This document shows, piece after piece, positions 43,535-53,622 of a DNA stretch of 64,000 nt. The translations under genes were made by a program, and so were the position numbers. Under the pieces are notes generated by a model. The model made no database searches and was not told where the DNA came from. It saw nothing but the letters and a program-made list of their open reading frames with translations. How positions within the stretch are numbered: position 1 is the first letter of the stretch; every line of letters begins with the position of its first letter. This DNA comes from Terriglobales bacterium (GTDB taxonomy: Bacteria; Acidobacteriota; Terriglobia; Terriglobales; Acidobacteriaceae): contig DATMPC010000058.1 of NCBI GenBank assembly GCA_035567895.1, positions 62,001 to 126,000 of the forward strand, in the 5' to 3' direction.

Positions 43535-44626
43535 TTCCAACCCAACTTCTGTCTGCTCGGGCTGCTTCGAGGGAGTGCAGTAGCGAATCAAGAGATTCGC
43601 GAGCGCCTCCAGCGAAACCACCCGCGTAGCATGCCCGCGTTCGATCGCAGCCTTGGGCATACCAAACACGACGCAGGAGTGCTCGTCTTGTGCAACCGTG
43701 AGCCCGCCTGCAGTTTTGATTTCTCCGAGCGCGTCGGCGCCGTCCTCTCCCATTCCGGTCATGAGAAGACCCATCGCATTGACGCGAAATTCGTGCGCAA
43801 CGGAGCGGAAGAGCACATCCACCGACGGACGGTGTCCGTTGACCTTGTCGTCATCTCCGAGCACTACCACGTCGCCCAGTGGCATACGTTTCACACGCAT
43901 ATGACGATTGCCGGGGCAAATCAGAGCTCGCCCGGCAAGGAGTACGTCGCCGGAATGAGCTTCTTTTACGTCGATCGCGCAACACTCGTGCAGGCGACGA
44001 GCAAATAAGTCGGTAAAACCTTCAGGCATGTGCTGTACGACGACGATTGCTCCGGGAAAGTTCCCGGGTAGTTGCGACAGCAGATATTGAAGAGCATTCG
44101 GTCCGCCGGTAGAAATTCCAATCGCGACAACCTTGGTCGGAGCCTTGCTGGGTCGCTGAACTGGCTTCTGCGGACGAAAGTCCTCGGGCACAGTGAGCCG
44201 GTTGCGGGGAATTCCAAAATGGGCGGCGGCCTTCACCTTGGCCGTAAGCTGCTCGGAGATTCCATCCATGCGCGCCTGCGATGCGTCAAAGGGCTTGGGT
44301 ACGAAGTCAAAGGCTCCCAGCGACAGAGCTTTGAAGGTAGCCGCTGCTCCGTTCACTGAATGGGCGCTCACTACAATCACAGGCAGGCGGTGCTTGCGCG
44401 TGAGCTGACGCAGCGTCTCCATCCCGTCCATGCGCGGCATTTCGAGATCGAGCGTGACCACATCGGGCCGTAGCTCTTCGATTTTTTTCAAGCCGAAGTT
44501 GCCGTCCATTGCCGTACCCACTACGTCTATTTCGGGATCCCGCGACAAGATCTTCGGGATCAGCTTTCGCATCAGGGCCGAGTCGTCAATTACCAGAACG
44601 CGAACCTTGGGGGAGCCGTTGTTCAC
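43529..44626 (-). CDS. cheB: Protein-glutamate methylesterase CheB
   Basis: 365 residues from GTG 44626, overlapping the cheA stop (GTGA). The N-terminal receiver has D14/D15 and phosphoacceptor D60 (VTLDLEMPR). After a linker, the esterase domain holds S172 in GISTGGP, H199 in VVQHMPEG and D295 in TGMGEDGADAL. It demethylates or deamidates chemoreceptor glutamyl sites and is activated by phosphorylation from CheA. Confidence 0.95.
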   Translation of the reverse strand: MNNGSPKVRVLVIDDSALMRKLIPKILSRDPEIDVVGTAMDGNFGLKKIEELRPDVVTLDLEMPRMDGMETLRQLTRKHRLPVIVVSAHSVNGAAATFKALSLGAFDFVPKPFDASQARMDGISEQLTAKVKAAAHFGIPRNRLTVPEDFRPQKPVQRPSKAPTKVVAIGISTGGPNALQYLLSQLPGNFPGAIVVVQHMPEGFTDLFARRLHECCAIDVKEAHSGDVLLAGRALICPGNRHMRVKRMPLGDVVVLGDDDKVNGHRPSVDVLFRSVAHEFRVNAMGLLMTGMGEDGADALGEIKTAGGLTVAQDEHSCVVFGMPKAAIERGHATRVVSLEALANLLIRYCTPSKQPEQTEVGLEA

Positions 44627-46689
44627 GCCGTCACTGCCTCCATCAGGGCCGGAGCTTTCCCGAGCCTCGCTACTACCGCCGGAAGATTCAGAATGAGGAC
44701 CACACTTCCGTCTCCCAAAATCGACGCGCCACTTACAAACTCGGTCGCGACCACATGATCGTCCAAAGCTTTGATTACCAACTCTTCCTCACCGACGAGA
44801 CGGTCAACGATGAGGCCGAATTTGCGATCGGCGATGGCGACAACCACCACAAATATTTTCTTGTTGACTGGCAATGGCCCGCGCTTGGCAAGCTGTCCCA
44901 TGCGCACTAGAGTCAGCACCTGGTCGCGCAACTGCATGACCTCATGCTGATCGACGCGATGCACGTCAGCAGCAGAGGCCCGCGCGATTTCAAGAACAGA
45001 AGCCAGCGGAATGGCGTATAGCCGATCGGAGACGCGGAACATCAGCGCCTTGATAATCGCCAGCGTGAGTGGAACTTTCAGCCGGAACGTTGTGCCCACA
45101 CCAGGCTTCGAATCGATCGAGATCGTTCCCTTCAACTGCTCGATTACATTTTGAACAATGTCCATGCCAACGCCGCGGCCTGAAATCGCCGTTACTGCGG
45201 CCGCAGTGCTCAATCCAGGGTGGAAGATGAGATGCAGAGCCTCGCCATCGGAAATTCTCTCGCCTTCATCGTGAGTGATGATTCCTTTTTCGACCGCTTT
45301 ACTTACAAGCTTGTAACGATCAATGCCCGCGCCATCGTCGGAGCACTCGATGACAATTTGGTTGCCTTGATTAAAGGCGTTCAAGCGAATCGTGCCCTGC
45401 GCAGGTTTGCCGGCTGCGACGCGATGCTCGGGAGTTTCGATTCCGTGGTCGATTGAGTTGCGTACGAGGTGCGACAACGGCTCGGCCAGTGTGTCGAGAA
45501 TGCTTTTATCCAAGTCGGTCTCTTCGCCGGAGAACTGCAGCGCCACGTCTTTGCCGCACGCCTTGGCTACGTCGCGCAGCATGCGAGGGAAGCGGCGGAA
45601 GAGTTGCTCGACCGGCACCATGCGAATCTTCATGACCGACTTCTGCAGGTCGTTGAGAACGCGGGCCTGAAACGCCATGGCATCGGCGAACCTGGCTCTT
45701 AAGGGATCTTTCGTAAAGCGTTTTTCGAACTCGCCGAGGTTCTGCATCAGCATCGACTTCCCAATCACGAGTTCGCCCACAAGGTTCAGCACCGCATCAA
45801 TGCGCTCGGCATCGACTCGCAACTTAACGTTGGTGAATTGTGATGATGCGCTGGTGGAGACCTCGCCTGACTCGCTGTTCGCGTCGGCGATGCCAAGCAC
45901 GTCGGCAGAGTCTTCGTGCAGCGGAGGATCTGACGGTTGCTCGATGGCTGTACCGCCGTTCACTACTTCGACGAGAACGTCGGAGATGACTGACGGAACG
46001 CGGCACTTCTTTGTAAATACGTCGCTCGCTTGAGAACTGGCAACCGCGAACTCCATTACATCGATGTGTTCAGGCGGAATCGAGGAATCGGGAAACGCGG
46101 CGAGTACCTCTCCGAGTTGGCAAAGAACATTCTTTACAAGCTGCATCGCGGCGCTCTTCATCGGACAATTCGGATCGACGGCCATAGCGATGTTGTAAAT
46201 GTTCTGTCCTTGAGCCGCGGCTCGCTGGATGGCGATCTGCTCATATTCTGTCCAGGCAAAGCGACCGCTGAGTTTGTAAGGAACGATGTTTTTCGGTTCG
46301 GGACGAGCGACGAGCTGGCGAATCTGTTCCCGAATTGGAGCAGCAGAGGGCACCGGGGTGCTTCCGCGGTAGGCATCCAGCATCGATCCGAAGACATCTG
46401 CCGCCGCCAGAACGATTTCCGCCAGCTTGCCACCGCTGCTGGCGGCGATCTGCGGAGTGAGCACGTCTTCCAGATCGTGGGCCAGACTGCTCAGCTCTTC
46501 GAAACCGCAGGCCGCAGAGTCACCCTTGAGCGTATGAACGGTACGGCGCACTTCGCGCACGAGTTCGGCGTCGCCGGTGCGCTGCTCGAGGCTCAGTCCT
46601 TCTTCATTGAGCGCCTGCAACAACTCAGCGGCGGTCTCAAAGAAGAGATCCTTCAGCTCGGATTGCCGTTCATCAGGAAACAAGCTCAA
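44623..46689 (-). CDS. cheA: Chemotaxis histidine kinase CheA
   Basis: 688 residues from TTG 46689, overlapping the cheR stop as TTGA. The HPt (P1) domain has H52 in TVHTLKGDSAACGF. A region of unclear fold (about 130-270) stands where a P2 domain would be. Dimerisation, ATPase (N-box LSHLVRNSIDHGIE, G-boxes DDGAGIDR and GRGVGMD) and the CheW-like P5 domain (LKVPLTLAIIKALMFRVSD) follow. It receives receptor signals via CheW and phosphorylates CheY and CheB. Confidence 0.95.
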   Translation of the reverse strand: MSLFPDERQSELKDLFFETAAELLQALNEEGLSLEQRTGDAELVREVRRTVHTLKGDSAACGFEELSSLAHDLEDVLTPQIAASSGGKLAEIVLAAADVFGSMLDAYRGSTPVPSAAPIREQIRQLVARPEPKNIVPYKLSGRFAWTEYEQIAIQRAAAQGQNIYNIAMAVDPNCPMKSAAMQLVKNVLCQLGEVLAAFPDSSIPPEHIDVMEFAVASSQASDVFTKKCRVPSVISDVLVEVVNGGTAIEQPSDPPLHEDSADVLGIADANSESGEVSTSASSQFTNVKLRVDAERIDAVLNLVGELVIGKSMLMQNLGEFEKRFTKDPLRARFADAMAFQARVLNDLQKSVMKIRMVPVEQLFRRFPRMLRDVAKACGKDVALQFSGEETDLDKSILDTLAEPLSHLVRNSIDHGIETPEHRVAAGKPAQGTIRLNAFNQGNQIVIECSDDGAGIDRYKLVSKAVEKGIITHDEGERISDGEALHLIFHPGLSTAAAVTAISGRGVGMDIVQNVIEQLKGTISIDSKPGVGTTFRLKVPLTLAIIKALMFRVSDRLYAIPLASVLEIARASAADVHRVDQHEVMQLRDQVLTLVRMGQLAKRGPLPVNKKIFVVVVAIADRKFGLIVDRLVGEEELVIKALDDHVVATEFVSGASILGDGSVVLILNLPAVVARLGKAPALMEAVTA

Positions 46690-47591
46690 ACTGTGGCCTC
46701 GATCCGTTGATAGGCAGTGCCGTTGTTCTGGTGGATCATGCGGAACTTGTCTGTCAGTCCAAACAGGCTCTCCGCGTGACCCACGAAGAGATACCCCTCG
46801 GGATTGAGACAGCGATAAAACTTGTCGATCAGGCGCTTCTGCTCGGCTTCGTCAAAGTAGATCATCACGTTGCGACAGAAAATTACGTCGTTGCGTTGCG
46901 GCAGAAACTCGGTTTTGAGATTGTGAAAGTCGAAATGCACGAGTTCCTTCAAGCTTTTCTTGATAACGTAACGATCCCCGAGTTTGTCGAAATAACGCAG
47001 ACGATAGCCATAGTCGACGGGCTCCATCTGCAAATCGGAGTAAGAAGCTTCCTGCGCAGTGCGCAGTGCCGAGTAGCTGATGTCTGAAGCCAGGATCTCG
47101 ACCTTCCACGGCGGCGGAATCAGCGGCTTTGGCGACGGCATTTCGAATGGCAGAGGATTGCGAAGGTAGTAATACGCCAGCGCGTCGGCAATCTGCATAG
47201 CCATGGTGTATGGCTCTTGCCCTGTGGAGCATCCGGCGCTCCAGCAGCGCAGTGTCCAGTCGCGCCGCGACTGCTTGCGGTGCAGGATCTCTTCCAAAAT
47301 GGTCTTCTGGAAGAGGTCGAGCTGCGGACGATTGCGGAAGAAACTAGTCTCGTTAACAGTGAGGTTTTCGAGCAGAGAACTTAGTTCCGATTTCCCGTCG
47401 CGACTGGTGAGCAGACGGTAGTAGCTGTAGAAGCTGTCGAGACTGCAGGCCTTCAGGCGGCGCTGCAGACGATCCTGAAGAAAATGTATGCGGCGGTCGT
47501 CGAAGTGCATTCCGCATTCCTGGTAAACAAGCGTCTGCAGGAGCTTGAGTTCGGCGTCGCTGATAACGACAGGAACACTGATAGTGGCCAT
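46686..47591 (-). CDS. cheR: Chemotaxis protein methyltransferase CheR
   Basis: 301 residues. It has the CheR N-terminal helical domain and the SAM-binding motif WSAGCSTGQEPYTMA (about residue 118); the later conserved motifs ILASDISYSAL, FCRNVMIYFD and LFVGHAESL are intact. It methylates glutamates of the chemoreceptor with S-adenosylmethionine, opposing CheB. An insertion (about 145-165, Pro-rich PSPKPLIPPP) is longer than usual. It lies 58 bases after cheW. Confidence 0.94.
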   Translation of the reverse strand: MATISVPVVISDAELKLLQTLVYQECGMHFDDRRIHFLQDRLQRRLKACSLDSFYSYYRLLTSRDGKSELSSLLENLTVNETSFFRNRPQLDLFQKTILEEILHRKQSRRDWTLRCWSAGCSTGQEPYTMAMQIADALAYYYLRNPLPFEMPSPKPLIPPPWKVEILASDISYSALRTAQEASYSDLQMEPVDYGYRLRYFDKLGDRYVIKKSLKELVHFDFHNLKTEFLPQRNDVIFCRNVMIYFDEAEQKRLIDKFYRCLNPEGYLFVGHAESLFGLTDKFRMIHQNNGTAYQRIEATV

Positions 47592-47649
47592 TGAGCTCTC
47601 TTAAACTCTATTCACTGCTCTAACGCTTGGGAGAGGCTTCGACGCGCAT

Positions 47650-48120
47650 TCAGGCTGTTGCTTCGACGGCGAGATCTCCCAGCCGTCGCAATTCGCCTTG
47701 CTGCAAAATCTTCGTAAGGTCGATCAGGATCACGAGGCGCCCGTTCAACTTGCCTACTCCGGTCACGTACTTGACTTCGTTTTCTTCGAACACTTCAGGG
47801 GGAGTTTCGATTTCACCGTGTGGTAGACGGATGACTTCGGAAGCCGCGTCGACGATGAGTCCCACGAGCTTCTTCTCTATCTCGGCAACCAGGATGCGAT
47901 TCTTTCGGCTGGACTCAATCTGTACTTCGCCGAAGCGCTTCCTCAAATCGATGACGGAGATGATTTTTCCGCGAAGATTGATCACGCCTTCTACGTAGTC
48001 GGGAGCGTCGGGCACAGCGGTAATGTCGGGTACACGAACAATCTCGTGCACGAGACCGATCGGAACGCCGAAGGTCTCTTTGCCGATGCGGAAACCAACG
48101 AGTTGGAGGTCTTTCGCCAT
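47650..48120 (-). CDS. cheW: Chemotaxis coupling protein CheW
   Basis: 156 residues. A single CheW domain: LVGFRIGKETFGVPIGLVHE at the start, then VEGVINLRGKIISVIDLRKR, the family core. It couples the MCP (48141, 20 bases upstream) to CheA. No fusion domains. Confidence 0.93.
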   Translation of the reverse strand: MAKDLQLVGFRIGKETFGVPIGLVHEIVRVPDITAVPDAPDYVEGVINLRGKIISVIDLRKRFGEVQIESSRKNRILVAEIEKKLVGLIVDAASEVIRLPHGEIETPPEVFEENEVKYVTGVGKLNGRLVILIDLTKILQQGELRRLGDLAVEATA

Positions 48121-48140
48121 CCGAATCCTCTGCCGCCACG

Positions 48141-50138
48141 CTAGTTGATGCTTGTCGAGTAGCGCTTTGACGTGCTGAAGTCCTTCGCGCTTCCGTTGAC
48201 ATTGCCGCGATGCCCGTTCGCATTTGGGTGCAAGGATTCCAAAACAAAACGGTCCATAGCATCGAGCAATGTGCGCGACATCTTGGACATCTGGTCCGCA
48301 GAAGCAGCTAGTTCGGTTGATCCCGAAGTGGAACGCTGGATCAGTTCACGCATCTTCTCCATCGCTCGCACAACCGCCTGGGCGCCCGATGCCTGCTCTT
48401 CTACGGATGAATTAATCTCATGAGTAATTTCGTTAAGTCGGGTTGTTGCACGCGCAATCTGCGATGAGCCATTCGATTGTTCATTGGTCGCCGCGCCGAT
48501 TTCCTGAGCGAACTTATAGACTTCAGTTACGACGTTCGAGATCTTCTTGAGCGCTGTATTGAGATCTGTCCCCTGTGATAGCCCGTCGTTGACGATCGTC
48601 CGGCTCTTCTCCATGTTCTCGACGGCCTTGCGGGCTTCTTTCTGAATGCTCTGGATCAAATCGGAGATCTCGCGCGTCGACTGCGCGGACTTTTCAGCCA
48701 GCTTGCGAACTTCATCAGCAACTACGGCGAATCCGAGTCCGTGTTCTCCGGCTCGGGCCGCCTCGATGGCAGCGTTAAGAGCAAGAAGGTTGGTCTGCTC
48801 GGCAAGATCGTCGATTACTTCCACGATCTTGCCGATGTTGTCTGCCCGGGCGCCGAGATCGCCGATGATAACCGACGAGTTCTGAATCGACGTGTTGATG
48901 CGGTTTAGACCATCGGTGGCTTTGTCCATGGTCTGAATGCCGCTGTGCACTTCTTCGCGCGAACGCTGCGAGATGTCGAGTAACACCTTCGCAGTGTCGG
49001 CGACGCGTTGAATGGACGCGACCATCTGGTCGATGGAGGCCGAAGTCTCGCTCACGCTCGAAGCCTGAGTCTGCGTGTTCTTCACCATGTTCTGCACGTT
49101 GATGCTCATCTCGTGCATAGTGCTGGTGACTTCATCGATGGCCGATGCAGCCTGAATGTTGATCTTTGCCGATTCATCGGAAGCGCTGGCTACTTCGTTT
49201 GATCCGCCCGCAACTTGCGATGCGCTCTCGCGAACGCTCCTTACGAGTTGACGCAAGCCGATCGTCATCTCGGAGAAGGCCTTTCCAAGAGTGTCACTCT
49301 GGGATCGAGGCTGGACTTGAAGCGTGAGGTCTCCACCGGCGATGGCTTCGGAGACCGATGCCATCTCCTTGAGGTAGGCGATCATCTTGTTGAAGGTCTT
49401 GCTGAGTTCGCCGACTTCATCTTTACGGTCGATGTCGATCTTTTGATCCAGGTCGCCGGATTCGCCAATTTCACGAGCGACCATCATCAGGTGCACGAGT
49501 GGCTCACTGATTGAGAGTGCGGTCCTGTAGGCAATGTAGAGCCCGCCGCCTATTGCAAGCACGACAGCCAGGATGAATCCCCATTGCGTGATGGTGCCCT
49601 TCGTGCTGTCGGAGAGTTGTTGGTCCTGCAGGTCCAGTTCTGTGGCGGCGATGGTTTGGTCGATCGGCTCCTTGACCTTCTTCATCCAGTCGCCGGGATT
49701 GAGCTGGAGATAGAAAATCTGCAGCTCAGCAACGGTTCCATTCCCGGAATCTACCTGCCTGCGTTTCTCGATCAGCGGACGGGCGAAGTGCTCAGTCCAG
49801 TCGTGGACCGCTTCGTTGAGCCTTTCCAGTGGAATCTGCTCTTCGGTTGTGGCTTTGACCTCGGTGCGGTGGATAGCTTCGTCAAGCTGAGTGACGCCGT
49901 TCAGAACTTTATCGGCTTCGCTGGAATCTCCACTCAGCAAGTAGTTGTTCAAGTGAATCTGGTTTTCGCTCAACAAGTACTGGAGAGTCGAAGTGTCGCG
50001 CAACACCTGGAACGAACGATTGGTTTTGCGTTTGGCCGCCCCCTCGCGCCACAGCCCGAATAAACCTATCGAGGAGAGGACCAGTGCGAGCACGATCATG
50101 CCGCCGAATCCCAAGTAAAGCTTTTTTGCGATTGTCAT
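48141..50138 (-). CDS. Methyl-accepting chemotaxis protein
   Basis: 665 residues. Membrane helices at about 10-30 and 187-208 enclose an extracytoplasmic four-helix-bundle-type sensor of about 155 residues. A HAMP domain ([20 protein letters not shown]) and a long signalling coiled coil follow, with the hairpin tip [19 protein letters not shown], also binding CheA/CheW. The C-terminal 30 residues are flexible ([12 protein letters not shown]), without a CheR-tethering pentapeptide. It is the dedicated receptor of the operon; its ligand is unknown. Confidence 0.93.
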   Translation of the reverse strand: MTIAKKLYLGFGGMIVLALVLSSIGLFGLWREGAAKRKTNRSFQVLRDTSTLQYLLSENQIHLNNYLLSGDSSEADKVLNGVTQLDEAIHRTEVKATTEEQIPLERLNEAVHDWTEHFARPLIEKRRQVDSGNGTVAELQIFYLQLNPGDWMKKVKEPIDQTIAATELDLQDQQLSDSTKGTITQWGFILAVVLAIGGGLYIAYRTALSISEPLVHLMMVAREIGESGDLDQKIDIDRKDEVGELSKTFNKMIAYLKEMASVSEAIAGGDLTLQVQPRSQSDTLGKAFSEMTIGLRQLVRSVRESASQVAGGSNEVASASDESAKINIQAASAIDEVTSTMHEMSINVQNMVKNTQTQASSVSETSASIDQMVASIQRVADTAKVLLDISQRSREEVHSGIQTMDKATDGLNRINTSIQNSSVIIGDLGARADNIGKIVEVIDDLAEQTNLLALNAAIEAARAGEHGLGFAVVADEVRKLAEKSAQSTREISDLIQSIQKEARKAVENMEKSRTIVNDGLSQGTDLNTALKKISNVVTEVYKFAQEIGAATNEQSNGSSQIARATTRLNEITHEINSSVEEQASGAQAVVRAMEKMRELIQRSTSGSTELAASADQMSKMSRTLLDAMDRFVLESLHPNANGHRGNVNGSAKDFSTSKRYSTSIN

Positions 50139-50172
50139 TGCCTATCCACCTGCTCGCTTTGCAGAGCTGAGA

Positions 50173-50505
50173 TCAATCCTTACTGGCGAAACGGATTTCC
50201 ACGATTTCCGTCCCCTCCGGACCGGGTTCGTACTTCCATTGCTTGACTGCAGTCTGGGCGGCATCGATCAGGAGCGGATGTCCGCCCAGGGTCTTGACTG
50301 CCTTTACCTGGCCGTTCGGAGCCACGAGCAACTCCAGCTTCACTGCGCCCGTAATGTTCATTCTTCTGGCGAGCTCCGGATATTGCGGGTTGACCTTGGT
50401 CTTGACCTTTCTGGCTGGGTCATCAGCGTGGGAAACCAGGGTGAATCCCAAGACACAGGAAACAAGGGCGATATGACGCAACGATCTTTGGAAGAGGTTA
50501 GACAC
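50173..50505 (-). CDS. Single-domain TonB-like periplasmic protein
   Basis: 110 residues from GTG 50505 (AAGGAG 8 bases upstream). A signal peptide ends near LVSHADD. The rest is a TonB C-terminal domain: VNPQYPELARRMNITGAVKL, VAPNGQVKAVKTLGGHPLL and AVKQWKYEPG. It lacks the membrane anchor and Pro-rich spacer of true TonB, so it cannot transmit energy in the usual way. It sits 34 bases upstream of the MCP and appears to head the chemotaxis operon. Confidence 0.82.
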   Translation of the reverse strand: MSNLFQRSLRHIALVSCVLGFTLVSHADDPARKVKTKVNPQYPELARRMNITGAVKLELLVAPNGQVKAVKTLGGHPLLIDAAQTAVKQWKYEPGPEGTEIVEIRFASKD

Positions 50506-50835
50506 AGCAGTCTCCTTAGAGGTACTCAGCTAACAAGAGTGCACGGGCGCTGCCACGGACGGACTGAAGTGACCTCGGTAACGCAACTCATCGCAAGCTG
50601 CTGATTTCACAGGATTAGGGGGAGACGATCAGAATGGCGTAGCGCCCGCGGGAGGCCGCAAACCGTCTCATGCAGCCAGATTCTGTCAGCCCGGTGTCTC
50701 AGCGTGAGAAACCTGAGGGAAGTAACTGGTTACCTTAGGTGCGCCCGTGCCGCGTTTCGTATTGACTCAAATTGAGAATGCAAGCTACCGTCGCATCTTT
50801 GATTGGTTCGTTTTGAGACAGACCCCGCACCTTCA

Positions 50836-53199
50836 ATGACATATCTTTCGCCTACAAAACCTCGCGATTGGGAGTCACGCGAGACAGTTGCCTGCGAGGT
50901 CGGCAGCGTGGAGTTTCTGCTGCGTTTTGTTGAGCTGCTGAAAGCTCGACCTGGCCCCAAGGCCATTGCTCAAACTATTGCGGAACAGACACATACAAAC
51001 TTCTTCCCTTTGCCAGCCGCAGTGATTTCAGAGGAAGACGGAAGACTTTATCTGGTCGGATTTGCGTCTCAGGATGAGAGAGCTGACCGGATTGCTGTCG
51101 AGGAGGACTTAGCCAAGCCGCATGGGGCACTGAGTGAAGCTGTGCGCAAGACGCTCAACGGCGATCGGCCGGGACTTCATGCGGTCCATCCTTCCGGGCC
51201 GCGTTTCCGCGCTGTCTACAGCGCTCCAATTCGCACTTCTCAGTCAAGCGCGGTGCTGGCAGTTTTGCTTGCGGCTGACCAAGTCGTCGAAGAGGCCGAG
51301 CGCACCTTTGTTGCGGCTCTCGCCCAAGTTGGGGCAATAGCCTTGGCTGAAAAAGAGCTGTCGCAGTTGTTCATGCGTGTCACGCGGTCGAGCCGGCAGT
51401 GGGCGGAGATGTTCGATTCGATCTCCGATTTCATGTTGCTGCATGATCAGCAGCAAAGGATTGTCCGGGTCAATCGTTCCCTCTCAGAGAAGTTAGGTAA
51501 GCATCCTGCCGCAGTGCTTGGACTGCCGGTGCGTGACCTGTTTGGGCTGTCTTCTAGTGCGCCAGCGTGTCCCTTCTGTCTCAACCTTCGAGGCCACGAA
51601 TTTCGCGAGGAATTCCGAGAGCCCAAGACGGGAAACACCTATCTGGTCTCCTCATCGCGTTTGCGCGGAGTCGCGGAAGAATCGCAGCAGATTGTGCACG
51701 TTCTCAAGGATGTCACTGTGAGCCGGCAGGCTGAACGACTGTATCGCGAACTGTTCGACAACATTCAGGAAGGCGCTTACTTCTCGGCTCCAGATGGCCG
51801 TTTACTTGAGGTGAATGATGCGCTGGTACGCATGCTCGGATACAACAGCCGGGAAGAGTTGCTGAATGTCACAGCGCAGGATCTGTACGTTGAACCCGCG
51901 CACCGGGAGATGATGGCGCGGGCGCTGAATCAATTTGGTCGTCTCAGGAATCACGAACTCGCCTTGCTGCGCCGGGATGGTTCGATCATTTACGTGCTGG
52001 CAAACAGCTTTGTCGTTCGCGACGATGCTGGTCAGGTCTTGGAGTACAGAGGTGTTCTTCTCGACATCACCGAGATGAAGAACGTGCAGTCGCAACTCTT
52101 GCGCGAGCACGACTTCAACACCCAGATCCTGAATCACACTCAGAGCCTGATCGCAGTGATCGATACTGCTGGCCTTGTCAGCTATGCCAATCGTCGCTGC
52201 TGTGAGGTGGCGGGCAGCGAAGAATGCGATCTCGTGGGCTCGCGTCTCGAAAATATTGTGTTGCCGACTCACCGGCCGGTGCTGCGTGGCGCGATCGAAT
52301 GTGTTCTCGAAGGCAAAGCCGTAAATAATCTGGAGCTGCCACTCGCCAGAGGTCGGCAGATTATCGGCAGCTTCTCCGTAAACCTGAGCCCGATGCGGAG
52401 CCCAGGTGGGGAAGTGAACAGTCTGGTGGCGGTGATGACCGACATTACTGACGTCGCCATTCTCCAAGCCAAACTCATGCACACGGAAAAGATGGCCGCT
52501 GTAGGTCAACTTGTTTCCGGGGTGGCCCACGAAGTGAACAATCCTCTGACTGCCATTTTGGGATTTGCCGATTTACTTCTCGAGAACCCCGAGCTCAACA
52601 ATCAAGTGAAAGATGATCTGCAAGTGATTGTGCAGGAATCACAACGCACGCGGGAGATTGTCCAGAATCTCTTAAGTTTCGCGCGCCAGACGCCGCCCGA
52701 AAAACAGCGGGTCGAGGTGAATCAAGTACTCCGGCGAACAATTGCACTCCGCGCCTACGACATGTCGAGTCACGGCATTGAGCTGATCGAGGAGTTCGAT
52801 TCGAACCTGCCGGAGATCGTGGGGGATGCGCATCAACTGCAGCAGGTATTTCTCAACATTCTCAACAACGCTTGCGACGCGGTGCGTGAGACAGAACGTC
52901 GCGGGCGAATCGTTGTAGCAACGGGACACTCGGCGGGACTGGTCGAAATCCACTTTCGCGATAACGGAAGCGGCATCAGACATCCCGAGCGGATCTTTGA
53001 TCCCTTCTTCACAACTAAGGAGGTTGGAAAGGGAACTGGGCTCGGATTGAGCATCTGCTACGGGATTGTGCGCGAGCATTGCGGAGAGATCGTCTGTTTC
53101 AATAACCGTGACTCTGAAGGCGCCACGTTCTCGATTCACCTCCCTTTTGTGCAGGGCCAACCGACCAGACCTATGGCGAAAGCTGCCGTGGCTCACTAG
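50836..53199 (+). CDS. Multi-PAS sensor histidine kinase
   Basis: 787 residues from ATG 50836; a TTG at 50803 is an alternative and neither has a strong Shine-Dalgarno. A GAF-like region (about 20-190), then three PAS domains (about 200-310, with CPFC as a Cys pair; 310-430; 440-560) lead into HisKA with GVAHEVNNPLTAILGF. HATPase_c has N-box NILNNACDAVRET, G1 DNGSGIRH and G2 GTGLGLSICYGIV. No membrane segments: a cytoplasmic sensor. It precedes a receiver protein and an NtrC-type activator on the same strand, its likely targets. The 50506-50835 gap should hold divergent promoters; none could be named. Confidence 0.92.
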   Translation: MTYLSPTKPRDWESRETVACEVGSVEFLLRFVELLKARPGPKAIAQTIAEQTHTNFFPLPAAVISEEDGRLYLVGFASQDERADRIAVEEDLAKPHGALSEAVRKTLNGDRPGLHAVHPSGPRFRAVYSAPIRTSQSSAVLAVLLAADQVVEEAERTFVAALAQVGAIALAEKELSQLFMRVTRSSRQWAEMFDSISDFMLLHDQQQRIVRVNRSLSEKLGKHPAAVLGLPVRDLFGLSSSAPACPFCLNLRGHEFREEFREPKTGNTYLVSSSRLRGVAEESQQIVHVLKDVTVSRQAERLYRELFDNIQEGAYFSAPDGRLLEVNDALVRMLGYNSREELLNVTAQDLYVEPAHREMMARALNQFGRLRNHELALLRRDGSIIYVLANSFVVRDDAGQVLEYRGVLLDITEMKNVQSQLLREHDFNTQILNHTQSLIAVIDTAGLVSYANRRCCEVAGSEECDLVGSRLENIVLPTHRPVLRGAIECVLEGKAVNNLELPLARGRQIIGSFSVNLSPMRSPGGEVNSLVAVMTDITDVAILQAKLMHTEKMAAVGQLVSGVAHEVNNPLTAILGFADLLLENPELNNQVKDDLQVIVQESQRTREIVQNLLSFARQTPPEKQRVEVNQVLRRTIALRAYDMSSHGIELIEEFDSNLPEIVGDAHQLQQVFLNILNNACDAVRETERRGRIVVATGHSAGLVEIHFRDNGSGIRHPERIFDPFFTTKEVGKGTGLGLSICYGIVREHCGEIVCFNNRDSEGATFSIHLPFVQGQPTRPMAKAAVAH

Positions 53200-53232
53200 G
53201 GAACCAGATAGATCGATAAGGACAACGACAAA

Positions 53233-53622
53233 ATGAGCAAGCTTCCACTCCTAGTGATTGAAGACGAGACCGCCGTCATGTCGTTCCTGCGTGCCGCTTT
53301 GGAACGGAACGGCTATCAAATCGTCGGTGCTTCATCGGGAGCGGAGGGATTGAAGCTGCTCGCGACTGGAAGCTACATGGGAGTTATCAGCGATATGCGC
53401 ACACCGGGCGGCGTCACTGGCGCAGATGTCCATGCCTGGATTCGCGCAAATCGTCCGGAATTGTTGCATCGAATCCTCTTCATTACCGGAGATACCGTAA
53501 ATCAGGAGACTATGGCGATCCTCGAGAAGACAGGAGCTCCATGCATCGAGAAGCCATTTCGAGTTGGGCAACTGCTTAAGAGCGTAGAGATGCTGGTCGC
53601 GCGTAGAGGGCAACAGCCATGA
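53233..53622 (+). CDS. Single-domain response regulator
   Basis: 129 residues. Receiver motifs: LVIEDE acidic pair, Asp in GVISDMRTPG, Thr in ILFITGDT and Lys in CIEKPFR. The Pro-Gly insertion after the phosphoacceptor (RTPGGVTG) is common in receivers that follow NtrB-like kinases. Its stop overlaps the next gene start (ATGA), so it is co-translated with the NtrC-type activator. A phosphate shuttle or sink between kinase and activator is possible. Confidence 0.88.
   Translation: MSKLPLLVIEDETAVMSFLRAALERNGYQIVGASSGAEGLKLLATGSYMGVISDMRTPGGVTGADVHAWIRANRPELLHRILFITGDTVNQETMAILEKTGAPCIEKPFRVGQLLKSVEMLVARRGQQP

Noticed and set aside
43484-43535. c-di-GMP (GEMM) riboswitch suggested by GGCAAAGCC words
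   Set aside because: The words occur as a simple direct duplication and the GEMM core pairing is missing.
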